Shown here: piece by piece, positions 1 to 8,318 of the stretch | Position numbering within the stretch: the first letter of the stretch is position 1 | How the letters are laid out: each line of letters opens with the position of its first letter | Assembly (NCBI RefSeq): GCF_003851045.1 | Contig: NZ_BFBX01000012.1 | Coordinates: 19,546-70,899 of the forward strand | DNA length: 51,354 bases | Source of the DNA: Paenibacillus sp. 598K | GTDB taxonomy: Bacteria > Bacillota > Bacilli > Paenibacillales > Paenibacillaceae | Direction of reading: 5' to 3' | Position numbers and translations under genes: made by a program | The notes under the pieces: generated by a model | Told to the model about the DNA's origin: nothing | Seen by the model: only the letters and a program-made list of their open reading frames with translations | The model's database searches: none

Positions 1-470
1 CGCCAGCCGATCAAAGCGCGGGGCGCCGAACGGCTGAGCGCGCCGACCTCTGTCGCCCAGGTGTCGGCGTTGGCGGCAGCCATCGTACCGGCAAACGCAA
101 ATAACCAGAGCGGGTCGGGCCATAGCGCATGACCGAGGCAGAGCGCCAGCCCGAGGCCGCCGTTGGCCCACACCTGTCCCGCGTCGCGGCGGCCTCCCTT
201 GGCATACCGCGTCTCTGCCTGCCGTTTGGCGCGATGCCGCCGTTTCCAGCTCGACCAGAACGTCGAAGTGACAAAAAAAGCGATCAGGCAACCGAACCAG
301 ACCGGCCCTCCCAGCGTCACATAAGCCGTGCCCATCACAGCCGCCGACCAGGCGCCCGATCCGGACAACGAGCGCCGACGATAGGCAGCCCAGACGATAC
401 ATAAACTGCCCAGCGCCCCAAGCGCCAGACGAACCGGCCAATCATCCGTCAGCATGAGCCACCATTCCAT
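1..470 (-). CDS. DUF92 family integral membrane protein (5' part only)
   Basis: The first 157 codons of a gene whose 3' end lies beyond the left edge. ATG at 470-468 is preceded by GGGGG at a 9-base spacing; an in-frame ATG at 455 is the alternative start. The protein has several hydrophobic segments (about residues 13-30, 42-72, 104-120 and 121-136), a basic loop at 75-98, and the motif ANADTWATEVG at 133-143 followed by SRSAPR. These are hallmarks of the DUF92/TMEM19 membrane family. The molecular role of that family is not well defined; some members are annotated as resembling cytidylyltransferases. The gene is divergent from the HD-GYP gene. Family call is fairly sure; function is unknown. 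Confidence 0.75.
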   Translation of the reverse strand, partial: MEWWLMLTDDWPVRLALGALGSLCIVWAAYRRRSLSGSGAWSAAVMGTAYVTLGGPVWFGCLIAFFVTSTFWSSWKRRHRAKRQAETRYAKGGRRDAGQVWANGGLGLALCLGHALWPDPLWLFAFAGTMAAANADTWATEVGALSRSAPRALIGW

Positions 471-546
471 TTTCCAATGCCCCCGTCGCACAAGTTCATT
501 TTTTTGCGAATGTCATTTTTTACTGTGGATCAAGAATTTCGGCAGG

Positions 547-584
547 ATTCGACTTTTTCCATGTCGAATAGAGCGATATTCGAC
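547..584. promoter_or_regulatory. Alternating ATTCGAC / GTCGAAT repeats in divergent promoter region
   Basis: ATTCGAC at 547-553, its inverted copy GTCGAAT at 563-569, and ATTCGAC again at 578-584, about 15-16 bases apart. They lie between the divergent DUF92 and HD-GYP genes, just upstream of the HD-GYP ribosome binding site. This may be a regulator binding site; no regulator can be named. Confidence 0.35.
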
Positions 585-612
585 CCAATCGTGTTTAAAG
601 GAGAGTCCGCAT

Positions 613-1761
613 TTGCGCAAATCCGCCCCTTCTCACCCTTCCAATTCCGACCTGCCAGGCGAGCTGTCTCCCGAGCAAATGCTCCGCATCATCTTCGACT
701 ATACAGCTCAGATCGCCGACGAACGCAATCTTCAACGCGTCCTCGGTCTGATGGCGGATATGGGTCGTCGGATGATCCAGGCCGACCGATGCACAGTCTG
801 GCTGATCGATCACAAGCGCCAGGAGCTGTTCACGACGGTCGCCCACGGCGCCGAGGAGATCCGGGTGCCGCTTGGCTCCGGCTTCGTCGGCTACTCAATC
901 GCGCATGGCGAGGCGCTGCTCATCGAGGACGCCGCCGCCGATTATCGCCATAATGCGGCGAACGATCACAAGACCAGCTACGTCACGCGCACCGTCATCA
1001 CCGTCCCCTTCGTCGGCAACGACGGCAGCATCCTCGGCGCCTATCAGGCGATTAACAAGCAGACGCCCGGCGCTGTCTTCGCCCGCCGCGATCTGGAATT
1101 CCTGACTCTGGCCGCGTCCTATGCCGGCAAGTCGCTGGAGTCCGTCATCCTCCACGAAGAAATCGTCGCCACTCAACGCGAAATCCTCTTTACGATGGGC
1201 GAGATCGGTGAAAGCCGCTCCAAAGAGACCGGCAATCATGTGAAGCGGGTCGCGGAATACTCGTATCTGCTGGCGCTTGGCCTCGGCTTGTCGCAGGAGC
1301 AGGCCGAGCTGCTCAAGATGGCATCGCCGATGCACGATATCGGCAAGGTCGCGATCCCTGACAGCATCCTGCAAAAGCCCGGCAAGCTGACCGATGAAGA
1401 GTTCGAGCGCATGAAGGACCACACCGTGATCGGCTACCAGCTCCTCAACAAATCCGGTCGGCGATTGCTGCGTCACGCCGCCAACATCGCCCACGAGCAT
1501 CACGAGCGCTGGGACGGCGCTGGCTATCCGAGAGGTCTGAAGGGGGATGCTATCGACCTGTTCGCCCGCATCACTGCCGTAGCGGATGTGTTCGATGCGC
1601 TGGGCAGCGCACGCGTCTACAAAGCCGCCTGGGAGATGGATCGCATCCTTGAGCTGCTGCGGCGCGAGAGCGGCAGTCACTTCGATCCTGCCGTTGTCGA
1701 CGCCTTCATGCGCCAGCTGCCTGAGCTCCTCTCGGTTCGCGAGCAATATAGCGATATCTGA
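613..1761 (+). CDS. GAF domain / HD-GYP domain protein (putative cyclic-di-GMP phosphodiesterase)
   Basis: Soluble signalling protein of 382 residues. I start it at TTG 613, nine bases after AAAGGAG (597-603). A longer reading from 454 would overlap the divergent DUF92 gene and adds an unlikely Cys/Arg-rich leader. Residues about 25-185 form a GAF sensory domain. Residues about 190-370 form an HD-GYP domain with the HD pair at 241-242 in MHDIGK, then HEHHERWDGAGYP ending near 306. The intact HD and GYP signatures suggest hydrolysis of cyclic-di-GMP, but the ligand of the GAF domain is unknown. The gene converges on the glycerophosphodiesterase gene and appears monocistronic. No diguanylate cyclase is present in the window. 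Confidence 0.88.
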   Translation: MRKSAPSHPSNSDLPGELSPEQMLRIIFDYTAQIADERNLQRVLGLMADMGRRMIQADRCTVWLIDHKRQELFTTVAHGAEEIRVPLGSGFVGYSIAHGEALLIEDAAADYRHNAANDHKTSYVTRTVITVPFVGNDGSILGAYQAINKQTPGAVFARRDLEFLTLAASYAGKSLESVILHEEIVATQREILFTMGEIGESRSKETGNHVKRVAEYSYLLALGLGLSQEQAELLKMASPMHDIGKVAIPDSILQKPGKLTDEEFERMKDHTVIGYQLLNKSGRRLLRHAANIAHEHHERWDGAGYPRGLKGDAIDLFARITAVADVFDALGSARVYKAAWEMDRILELLRRESGSHFDPAVVDAFMRQLPELLSVREQYSDI

Positions 1762-1812
1762 TCGTCTGGCAGCGATGCGCGATCGGCACCGCTGCATCGG
1801 ATACGCCGATCC

Positions 1813-2547
1813 CTAGAGTCCGGACGCGAATACCTGCTCCCAGCGGTCAGGGTAGTTGGTGCAGATCATAATGTCTGGATCGATCGCCGCGAGCTTCCGC
1901 ATCGTCGCCGGATCATTGACTGTCCATGCCATCGTCTGTATGCCTGCGCCCTTGATAGCCTCCATCCTCGGCGCGTTGAGATGCCGATAGCCGATCGACA
2001 GGAAGCCGCAATCGAGCCGCTGCAGTTCGCCCAGCAGCGAGGATGGCGCAGCATCGATGATCAGCCCCGTCCGGATGTCTGGACTGATCGCGCGCACGCG
2101 CCGCAGCGCCTCGCCGTCAAACGATGTGACGACGGCGTCATGCTGCAGCTGTCTGGCATGCAACAGCTCGACGACCGTCTGCTCGATGCCCGGATAGCGG
2201 CCCCCATAGGTCTTCAGCTCGACGTTGAGTCGACAGCGGCCGCTCGTCGCCTCCAGCACCTCCTCCAGCAACGGGATCCGCTCGCCCGCAAAGGACTTGC
2301 CGAACCAACGGCCGGCGTCCAGCCGCTGCAGCTCCTCCGCCGTCTTCTCGCCGACGAAGCCTTTGACGCCCGCTGTCCGCTGCAGCTTGTCGTCATGGAT
2401 GACGACCGCTATCCCGTCCCGGGACAGTTGGACATCCAGCTCGATCCACTGCACTGTATCATAAGCCATCGCTTGTCTGAACGCGCCCATCGTATTCTCG
2501 GGGGCCTCACCGGACGCCCCGCGATGCGCTACGCACCAATTGTTCAT
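1813..2547 (-). CDS. Glycerophosphodiester phosphodiesterase family protein
   Basis: A 244-residue cytoplasmic enzyme (no signal peptide) of the GDPD TIM-barrel family. It would hydrolyse glycerophosphodiesters to glycerol 3-phosphate and an alcohol. The sequence opens with CVAHRGASGEAPENT, carrying the catalytic HRG and the E-N-T metal-site signature, followed by ELDVQLSRDG and VIHDD, and later NVELK, all typical of the family. The start is ATG 2547 with AGGAG ten bases upstream; longer in-frame readings run into capA. It follows the CapA-like gene by 50 bases on the same strand and is probably cotranscribed with it. A role in turnover of lipid or teichoic acid glycerophosphate is possible but not shown. 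Confidence 0.88.
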   Translation of the reverse strand: MNNWCVAHRGASGEAPENTMGAFRQAMAYDTVQWIELDVQLSRDGIAVVIHDDKLQRTAGVKGFVGEKTAEELQRLDAGRWFGKSFAGERIPLLEEVLEATSGRCRLNVELKTYGGRYPGIEQTVVELLHARQLQHDAVVTSFDGEALRRVRAISPDIRTGLIIDAAPSSLLGELQRLDCGFLSIGYRHLNAPRMEAIKGAGIQTMAWTVNDPATMRKLAAIDPDIMICTNYPDRWEQVFASGL

Positions 2548-2597
2548 GTATGCTTCACTCCTAACTGGATTGGCCAGCGGCCTGGAGCCGCGTCTGC

Positions 2598-3983
2598 TTA
2601 TTGCTTCGCGTAAATGTTGCCTTCTCCGTCGATAACTGCGCCATAGCTGATCGATGAGATCCGCTGCAGCAGCGCCGCTGCCTCCTCGCCGACGAGCGGC
2701 TTGGGCTGGGACTTCACCTGACGCATCGGATGCAGCTTCAGCTTGCAATCGCCGCTGCGCGTGCAGCGTGCATCCAGCACCCCGGTATCCGCCGTGGCAG
2801 GCGTTGCGGTCATGTTGAATATAAAGTTGCCCAGGCTGTAGGCGATCCACTTGCCGTTATATTGCTCGAATCCCTGCAGCACATGCGGGTGAGAGCCGAT
2901 GACCAGATCCGCGCCCGCATCGACATAATCTCTCGCCAGCTGTCGCTGATAGTCGAGCGGACGATCGACCCGCTCCTTGCCCCAGTGAACCATGACGATG
3001 ACCAGGTCGGCTTGCTCGTTGGCCGCCTTGATTGCCCGGACCGCGCGGGACGGATCGTAGGTCTCGGCGACGCCCTCCCGGTCGCTATCCGCCTTCCAAG
3101 CCACCACCGGCAGGACCCGGCTCACGCTCAGGTAGGCGACCTTGACGCCGCGCGCCTCCAGGACGACCGGCGCGAACGCCTCCACGTCATCGTTGCCCGC
3201 TCCGACATGCGGGATGCCCGCCGTATCGAGATGCTCCATCGTATCCATCAGACCGACCACTCCCATATCGAGTGTATGGTTGTTGGCTAGACCGACGATA
3301 TCGAAGCCAGCATCGCGGAGCGCAGGCAGCGACTCAGGCGCTCCCTTGAACACGTATTGCTTATCCTCAGCCGGGGTCCCCCTTCGCGTGATCGGATTTT
3401 CCAAATTGCCTGCCGTCAGATCAGCGTCGGACAGATAGCTCAGCGCCTCCGCATACGGATAATCCCACCCATGCTCTCGCATCAGCTTCTCTACCGATGC
3501 CGCCAGCAGGATATCGCCGACGAAGGAGAGCGTCACCTCGTCATCCGCCGCATCCTCCTGCGCTACGGCCTCCGACTCCGACTCTGGTTCCGGCGAGGTC
3601 GGTGATGACGACGAGTCCGGTGCGGAAGGCTCGGGCTCGTCAGTGACTGGCGGCTCCTCAGAGTCGGTCGGCTCCTGCTCCTCCGGCTGCGGCGAAGACC
3701 CGCTCGCTTCGCCGTCATTCGGATCTGTGGACGGCAAGCTGGACTCGGCACCGTCTGTGGCAGCCGAGTCCAGCTGGCCCGCCGTCGCTCCCGAGTCCGC
3801 AGATTCGCTGGCTACTGACGACTTCGTCGTACCAGGCAGCAGCGTCTCGCGGTTGAACCAGATGAAGGCGGCTAGCAACAGCACGAGCCCAAGCAGCAAG
3901 CCGTTCAGCGTCAAGAGACGGCGTATTCGCCGCCGCTTGCGTTTCATTTGTTTTTGATATTGTTCGGAACGGGATAGTGACAT
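2598..3983 (-). CDS. CapA/PgsA-like metallophosphatase-fold membrane protein
   Basis: A 461-residue protein with a basic N-terminus, one transmembrane segment at about residues 23-43, a long acidic Ser/Pro/Glu-rich linker (about 50-148) and an extracytoplasmic CapA domain beginning VTLSFVGDILLAASV. Later motifs include GNLENP, GLANNHTLDMG and the GSHPHVLQG region, which fit the calcineurin-like fold of CapA/PgsA proteins linked to poly-gamma-glutamate or capsule synthesis. No capB, capC or pgsE homologue is nearby, so polymer synthesis cannot be inferred from context. Many such orphan CapA proteins have no known role. ATG 3983 has AAAGGAG at a 9-base spacing. Confidence 0.85.
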   Translation of the reverse strand: MSLSRSEQYQKQMKRKRRRIRRLLTLNGLLLGLVLLLAAFIWFNRETLLPGTTKSSVASESADSGATAGQLDSAATDGAESSLPSTDPNDGEASGSSPQPEEQEPTDSEEPPVTDEPEPSAPDSSSSPTSPEPESESEAVAQEDAADDEVTLSFVGDILLAASVEKLMREHGWDYPYAEALSYLSDADLTAGNLENPITRRGTPAEDKQYVFKGAPESLPALRDAGFDIVGLANNHTLDMGVVGLMDTMEHLDTAGIPHVGAGNDDVEAFAPVVLEARGVKVAYLSVSRVLPVVAWKADSDREGVAETYDPSRAVRAIKAANEQADLVIVMVHWGKERVDRPLDYQRQLARDYVDAGADLVIGSHPHVLQGFEQYNGKWIAYSLGNFIFNMTATPATADTGVLDARCTRSGDCKLKLHPMRQVKSQPKPLVGEEAAALLQRISSISYGAVIDGEGNIYAKQ

Positions 3984-4041
3984 GAGTGCGGGCTCCTTTG
4001 ATCGCTAGGCTTGATTGATGCAAGCTTGCGCATATAGCCCT

Positions 4042-4050
4042 ATTATAGCA
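4042..4050 (-). promoter_or_regulatory. Extended -10 promoter for the capA-like gene
   Basis: Reading the minus strand, TGCTATAAT is a perfect extended -10 element (TATAAT at 4047-4042) about 60 bases upstream of the CapA start. No good -35 is seen, which is usual for extended -10 promoters. Confidence 0.5.
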
Positions 4051-4109
4051 GGATCAACAGGCGGTTCCTATGGCTCTAAGGGCCAAGACGGACGCCGTCT
4101 CGTCCCGGC

Positions 4110-4139
4110 AAAAACAAAAAGGAGACCCGAAGGTCTCCT
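4110..4139 (-). terminator. Rho-independent terminator of the heme operon
   Basis: GGAGACC-CGAA-GGTCTCC (4121-4138) forms a 7-bp hairpin with a tetraloop. On the minus strand it is followed by a T-rich run (complement of 4110-4120). It sits just past the hemY stop. Confidence 0.9.
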
Positions 4140-4161
4140 CGTCCCATGACATCGGTCAAGC

Positions 4162-5628
4162 TCAGACGCGAACCGCAGCCAGCTCGGCCAGCACAGCCGC
4201 AGCCGCTTCCTTGCCCTGGCGGACGCAGTCGGGGATGCCGACGCCGTCGAATGCCATACCCGTCGCCCACACCCCGGGCAGACGCTCAGCCAACCGACTG
4301 CGCAGCTCGGCCATCCGCTGTACATGACCGACCGAATATTGCGGCATCGAACGGCTGAGACGGGTAAGCTCCACGAACTCCGGCTCCGTCTCGATGCCCA
4401 TCAACGCCTGCAGGTCCTCGCGCACCCGAGCCGTGATCGCCTCATCTGAGGCGCCGACAATCGCGTCCTCGCCGGCATGACCGACATAACAGCGGATCAG
4501 TACCTTGTCCTGCGGTGCCGTGTGGGTCCACTTGGCCGAGGTCCAGGTACAAGCCGTAATCGTATAGCCGGCATCGCGCGGCACGACGAAGCCGGAGCCC
4601 TCAAGCTCGCGCCCGAACGCAGCTTTGTCGAAGCCAAGCACGATATTGGCGACCGAGGCGTACTGCATCTCCCGGAGCTCTCTCGCATCGACCAGCGGCT
4701 CCAGCAGATCCGCGCTCGCATACGTTGGGACCGTCAGCACGATCGCATCCGCATCCACCGCATCTCCGTTAGCCAGACGCACGACATACCGCGCCGCGCC
4801 CGCAGCTGCGCCGGACTGCGGCTCGATCGCACGAGCCGCCGAGCCGAGCCGACGGTCGATCCCCTGCAACGCCGCATCCAGTCCCTCGACCAGTGTGCTC
4901 AGTCCGCGCTTGTACGACAGGAAGACGCTCGTCTGGATCGCCGGCGACGGCTTGGCCTCCCCGCTCGCAGGCGGCGTCTGGCGGCTCGCCTGCATCCCCC
5001 GGATGAGGCTGCCGTGCTGCAGCTCGACCTGGCGGAACTGCGGGAACGTCGCCTGCAGACTGAGCTGGCGCAGCTCGCCGGCATAGATCCCGGCTAGCAG
5101 CGGCTCCGCCAGCCGCTCCGTCACCTCCGCGCCGAAGCGGCGGTCGAGGAAGTCGCCGATCGATTCGTCGTCGCCTGACTCGACCAGCGGGCGAGCTGGC
5201 AGCTCAAGATCCTCGAGCGCCCGCTGCTTGCCCGCCTCGCTCACTAGCTCCGTCGCCAGGAAAGCGTCGATATCGGTCGGGATGCCGAGCACGAGCCCTT
5301 GCGGCATCGGGTGCAGCCGTCCCTCGTGGACGATAAAGCTCTGGCGAGCGCCCTGCGTCGCCAGCTCATCCTCCAGACCCAGCTCGCGGGTCAGGTCGAT
5401 AATCGGCTGCTTGCGCGCTAGGAACGAGTCTGGCCCTTGCTCGATGACGAAGTCGCCCTTGCGCAGCGTATGGATCAGGCCGCCCAGCCGCTCTCCGGCC
5501 TCCACCAGCGTCACCTCGACCCGGCGTCCCTGCTCTTCGGCTTGGCGCAGGACATAAAAAGCGGAGCTCAGACCGCTGATCCCTCCGCCAATAATGACAA
5601 TTCGATCGATACGTTCATTGCTCCGCAT
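4162..5628 (-). CDS. hemY: Protoporphyrinogen/coproporphyrinogen III oxidase (HemY/CgoX)
   Basis: FAD-dependent oxidase of 488 residues. It removes six electrons from coproporphyrinogen III (or protoporphyrinogen IX) in heme synthesis. The N-terminus reads IVIIGGGISGLSSAF, the dinucleotide-binding GxGxxG fold, followed by VTLVEAGERLGGLI and the GPDSFLARK segment of this family. The C-terminus carries the second FAD signature, VWATGMAFDGVGIPDCV. It is the last gene of hemE-hemH-hemY; ATG 5628 lies 5 bases past the hemH stop, with an AGAGAGG site inside the end of hemH. In Firmicutes the enzyme is expected to serve the coproporphyrin-dependent route (CgoX). That assignment comes from taxonomy, not from a residue seen here. 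Confidence 0.93.
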   Translation of the reverse strand: MRSNERIDRIVIIGGGISGLSSAFYVLRQAEEQGRRVEVTLVEAGERLGGLIHTLRKGDFVIEQGPDSFLARKQPIIDLTRELGLEDELATQGARQSFIVHEGRLHPMPQGLVLGIPTDIDAFLATELVSEAGKQRALEDLELPARPLVESGDDESIGDFLDRRFGAEVTERLAEPLLAGIYAGELRQLSLQATFPQFRQVELQHGSLIRGMQASRQTPPASGEAKPSPAIQTSVFLSYKRGLSTLVEGLDAALQGIDRRLGSAARAIEPQSGAAAGAARYVVRLANGDAVDADAIVLTVPTYASADLLEPLVDARELREMQYASVANIVLGFDKAAFGRELEGSGFVVPRDAGYTITACTWTSAKWTHTAPQDKVLIRCYVGHAGEDAIVGASDEAITARVREDLQALMGIETEPEFVELTRLSRSMPQYSVGHVQRMAELRSRLAERLPGVWATGMAFDGVGIPDCVRQGKEAAAAVLAELAAVRV

Positions 5629-5633
5629 AGTTG

Positions 5634-6566
5634 TTAACCTCTCTCTTCGGCCGCCAGCACCGACTCCGCCAGCGTCTCCATATATAGGGGATCTGTATTA
5701 AGCATCGCGCTCCGTTCCAACTGCATCCCAAGCTTGGCCGCGATATCCTTGGCCTCGATGTCGATGTCGTACAGCACCTCCAGATGATCGGACACAAAGC
5801 CGATCGGCGCGATCAGCACCCGCTCCGCGCCCGCTGTCCGCACCTCCTGCAGCGTATCGAGAATATCCGGACCAAGCCACGGCTCGCGGGTACGGCCCGC
5901 GCTCTGCCAGGTGAACTGCCAATTCGTCACGCCGGCAGCTTCGGCGATCGCCGCCGAGGTCGCGAGCAGCTGCTGCGGATATGGGTCGCCCATCTCCAGG
6001 ATGCGCTCCGGCAGACTGTGCGCACTGAACAGCACCTTAATCTCGCCGACCGGCGTCTCGTCGCCGAACTTGGCCAGTCCGGCCCGGATGCGATCCGTGA
6101 GCGCCGCGATCAGCTTCGGATGCAGATGATACTCCTCGACGAAGCGCATGGCGATGCCCTGCTGCTCGGCCGCCTCGCGGGCGCGCTTGATGTAGCTGCC
6201 GACGCTCATCGTCGAGTAATGAGGCGCCAGCACGATGCCGACCGCCTCGCGGATGCCGTCCGCCGCCATCCGGGCGACGCCGTCCTCGATATAAGGCTGC
6301 GCATGCTTCAATCCCTGATAGCAGGTGTAGCGGCCCGGCTCGATCTGCTCGAGCGCAGCCTGCAGACCGGCGACCTGGGCATCGGTATTCTCCCGCAGCG
6401 GGAAGACGCCGCCGACGATCGCCTCGTAGCGGCCCGTCAGATCGGCCAGCATCTCTGGCGTAGGCGGATTGCCGCGACGGATATGGGTATAATAGCTCTC
6501 GATCTCATCGAGACTGGCCGGGGTGCCGTAGGACATCACCAACACGCCGATACGCGGTTCAGACAT
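5634..6566 (-). CDS. hemH: Ferrochelatase (HemH/CpfC)
   Basis: A 310-residue enzyme that inserts Fe2+ into coproporphyrin (or protoporphyrin). Features include the N-terminal IGVLVMSYGTPASLDEIESYYTHIRRGNPP block, the substrate-loop region GGVFPL, the FSAHSLPERI segment with the active-site His, and the FVSDHLEVLYDID signature with the conserved Glu. I chose ATG 6566, which has AGGAG seven bases upstream and overlaps the hemE stop by 8 bases; a longer reading would extend into hemE without a better ribosome site. Middle gene of hemE-hemH-hemY. Confidence 0.93.
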   Translation of the reverse strand: MSEPRIGVLVMSYGTPASLDEIESYYTHIRRGNPPTPEMLADLTGRYEAIVGGVFPLRENTDAQVAGLQAALEQIEPGRYTCYQGLKHAQPYIEDGVARMAADGIREAVGIVLAPHYSTMSVGSYIKRAREAAEQQGIAMRFVEEYHLHPKLIAALTDRIRAGLAKFGDETPVGEIKVLFSAHSLPERILEMGDPYPQQLLATSAAIAEAAGVTNWQFTWQSAGRTREPWLGPDILDTLQEVRTAGAERVLIAPIGFVSDHLEVLYDIDIEAKDIAAKLGMQLERSAMLNTDPLYMETLAESVLAAEERG

Positions 6567-7629
6567 GGCGGCTCTCCTCTCTATGTCTCTGTCCGATCTG
6601 CTCGGCAGAGTAAGCGTGCACAACCTCAGTCAGGTACTTCAGCTTGTCCAGCGACGCCTCGGGGAACAGTCCGTGTCCGAGGTTGAATACATAGCCCGGC
6701 GCTTCCAGTCCCTGATCGATGATCCGACGCGCCTGCTCCTCCAGCACCGACTCGGGCGCGGTCAGCAGGACGGGGTCGAGATTGCCTTGGATGGCGAATC
6801 GCCCACCCAGCCGACGACGTCCCTCGCGGATCGAGATGCGCCAGTCGACGCCGATCATGTCCGCCTGCAGCCGCCGCAAGGACGGCAGCAGCTCCGCCGA
6901 GCTGACGCCCGGGAAGTAGATCTTCGGCACGTCCAGGTCGGACAGCTCGCGGAAGATGCGCTCGATCGTCGGCAGCACATAACGCTCGAAATCATGCGGA
7001 GCGAGCGAGCCCACCCAACTGTCGAACAGCTGGAACGCCTTGCCGCCGGAGGCGATATGCGCGCGCAGATAAGCGATCACCATGTCGCCGAGCTTGTCCA
7101 TCAGCTTGAACCAGATGTCCGGCTCATTGTACATCATCTGCTTGGTGAGCAGATAATTGCGCGAGGGCCGCCCCTCGATCAGGTAGCTGGCGATCGTAAA
7201 CGGCGCGCCGGCAAACGTAATCAGCGGCACCTGCAGCTCGCGGTCGAGGATCCGGATCGTCTCCAGCACATGCGACAGATCGCCCTCGACATCGATGGGC
7301 CGCAGCCGCTCGACATCCGCCGCTTCGCGGATCGGGTTATGAATGACCGGGCCGACGTTTTGTACAATATCAAAATCAATGCCGATCGATGCGACCGGAT
7401 TCATAATATCGGAATAAAGAATCGCCGCATCCACGCCAAGCTTGCGGATCGGCATCATCGTTACTTCGGCTGCGAGCTCGGGCTGCTTGCAAATCTCCAG
7501 CAGCGAGAACTTTTCCTTGATCTTGCGATAATCCGGGTCATAGCGACCCGCCTGACGCATATACCATACCGGCACGCGATCGACGCTCTCCCCCCGGCAA
7601 GCCCGGATGAAACGGTCGTTGTAGCTCAT
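6559..7629 (-). CDS. hemE: Uroporphyrinogen III decarboxylase
   Basis: A 356-residue cytosolic enzyme that converts uroporphyrinogen III to coproporphyrinogen III by four decarboxylations. The N-terminal PVWYMRQAGRYDPDYRKIK is the family signature with the substrate-binding Arg residues. GVDAAILYSDIM and the FAGAPFTIASYLIEG segment follow, then FDSWVGSLAP, all as in HemE. Length is normal for the family. It opens the minus-strand heme operon and overlaps hemH by 8 bases. The ribosome site is a modest GGGGAAAG. Upstream lie two TGACAAT direct repeats (listed separately). Confidence 0.95.
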   Translation of the reverse strand: MSYNDRFIRACRGESVDRVPVWYMRQAGRYDPDYRKIKEKFSLLEICKQPELAAEVTMMPIRKLGVDAAILYSDIMNPVASIGIDFDIVQNVGPVIHNPIREAADVERLRPIDVEGDLSHVLETIRILDRELQVPLITFAGAPFTIASYLIEGRPSRNYLLTKQMMYNEPDIWFKLMDKLGDMVIAYLRAHIASGGKAFQLFDSWVGSLAPHDFERYVLPTIERIFRELSDLDVPKIYFPGVSSAELLPSLRRLQADMIGVDWRISIREGRRRLGGRFAIQGNLDPVLLTAPESVLEEQARRIIDQGLEAPGYVFNLGHGLFPEASLDKLKYLTEVVHAYSAEQIGQRHREESRHV

Positions 7630-7717
7630 CGACTTTCCCCATTTCTCACGTATTCCCTTCAGATTCCATTATGCCCTTTTTGTTCTGGGCTAACAACCGT
7701 CATTAATCGATCTAGTA

Positions 7718-7735
7718 TGACAATAGTTTGACAAT
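7718..7735. promoter_or_regulatory. TGACAAT direct repeat upstream of hemE
   Basis: TGACAAT at 7718-7724 and again at 7729-7735, 11 bp apart start to start (one helical turn), in the 203-base gap between hemE and the divergent small gene. The spacing suits a dimeric response regulator, but on the minus strand each copy (ATTGTCA) could also supply a -35-like TTGTCA. Function unproven. Confidence 0.3.
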
Positions 7736-7832
7736 GCCCTGCTCTGCCGCCGCCAACCGTCACAGTCGGCTGTTTAATCGCTAGGAATTGGGTAATAGTA
7801 TACATAACTTGTAAGGAGAGGAGCGATCGCAC

Positions 7833-8114
7833 ATGAATCACACGCATCTGCAATGGAGCACGCTGGAGGACATCGCCCGCAGGAACAATATTCTGTACGA
7901 GATCGGCGACAACGTCATTATCGGCAACATTTCATTTTTGCGACCCGAGATGAGGCCTGACCGGATCGAGATCGTCCCGACCTTTGGCGGCGGTGAGTTC
8001 GATCTGAAGATCGAGGACGGCCACCTGTACGCCAACGAGCAGCAGCTCCTGCCGCTCTTGCATGACAACCGTCGTCCCGAGGACGGCGTCACCGATCATC
8101 GCGCGCTGAATTAG
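7833..8114 (+). CDS. Small hypothetical protein (93 aa)
   Basis: A 93-residue, mildly acidic soluble protein with no recognised domain. It is supported by a strong ribosome site, two tandem AAGGAG/GAGGAG boxes about 9-15 bases before ATG 7833, by a weak terminator 45 bases downstream and by the absence of any better ORF. The sequence alternates short hydrophobic and charged stretches (ILYEIGDNVIIGNISF, RIEIVPTFGGGEFDLKI), suggesting a small beta-rich fold. It is divergent from the heme operon, which does not prove a link. I do not recognise a family. Confidence 0.65.
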   Translation: MNHTHLQWSTLEDIARRNNILYEIGDNVIIGNISFLRPEMRPDRIEIVPTFGGGEFDLKIEDGHLYANEQQLLPLLHDNRRPEDGVTDHRALN

Positions 8115-8158
8115 CTCCGCAAGGCAGTAAAGGGGCGTCAGCGTTAGCCATGTCGACA

Positions 8159-8183
8159 GGCCTCGCTGCTGGCGGGGTCTTTT
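8159..8183 (+). terminator. Weak hairpin terminator after the 93-aa gene
   Basis: GGCCTCGC (8159-8166) pairs with GCGGGGTC (8172-8179), including two G-U pairs, around a TGCTG loop, followed by TTTT. Confidence 0.5.
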
Positions 8184-8197
8184 CGTGTCTGCCGGTA

Positions 8198-8227
8198 TTC
8201 GTACGCCGGCGCAACACGTAGTATAAT
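8198..8227 (+). promoter_or_regulatory. Likely promoter of the MFS-response regulator-kinase operon
   Basis: A perfect TATAAT at 8222-8227 lies 92 bases upstream of the MFS start. The best -35 candidate, TTCGTA at 8198-8203 with 18-bp spacing, is weak, so an activator may be involved. No TTAAGG repeat like that at 11668 is seen here. Confidence 0.45.
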
Positions 8228-8318
8228 GATAGCATGTACATGAACGGATGCAGCCCTCTTCGCTCTGACCGCCGCATCGCATCGTCGACTTATGTTAGCA
8301 GGGAGGCGTACGTTTCCT

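Noticed and set aside
454..612. N-terminal extension of the HD-GYP protein from ATG 454
   Set aside because: It overlaps the divergent DUF92 gene, has no ribosome site and encodes an unlikely leader. TTG 613 has AAAGGAG at nine bases.
895..1797. 300-codon minus-strand frame opposite the HD-GYP gene
   Set aside because: Antisense shadow of a clear GAF/HD-GYP gene; composition is typical of a reverse frame in GC-rich DNA and no family is recognisable.
2598..3983. Poly-gamma-glutamate synthesis operon
   Set aside because: Only a CapA-like protein is present; no capB/capC/pgsE genes lie beside it.
6565..7731. 388-codon plus-strand frame opposite hemE
   Set aside because: Antisense shadow of hemE, which is unmistakable.
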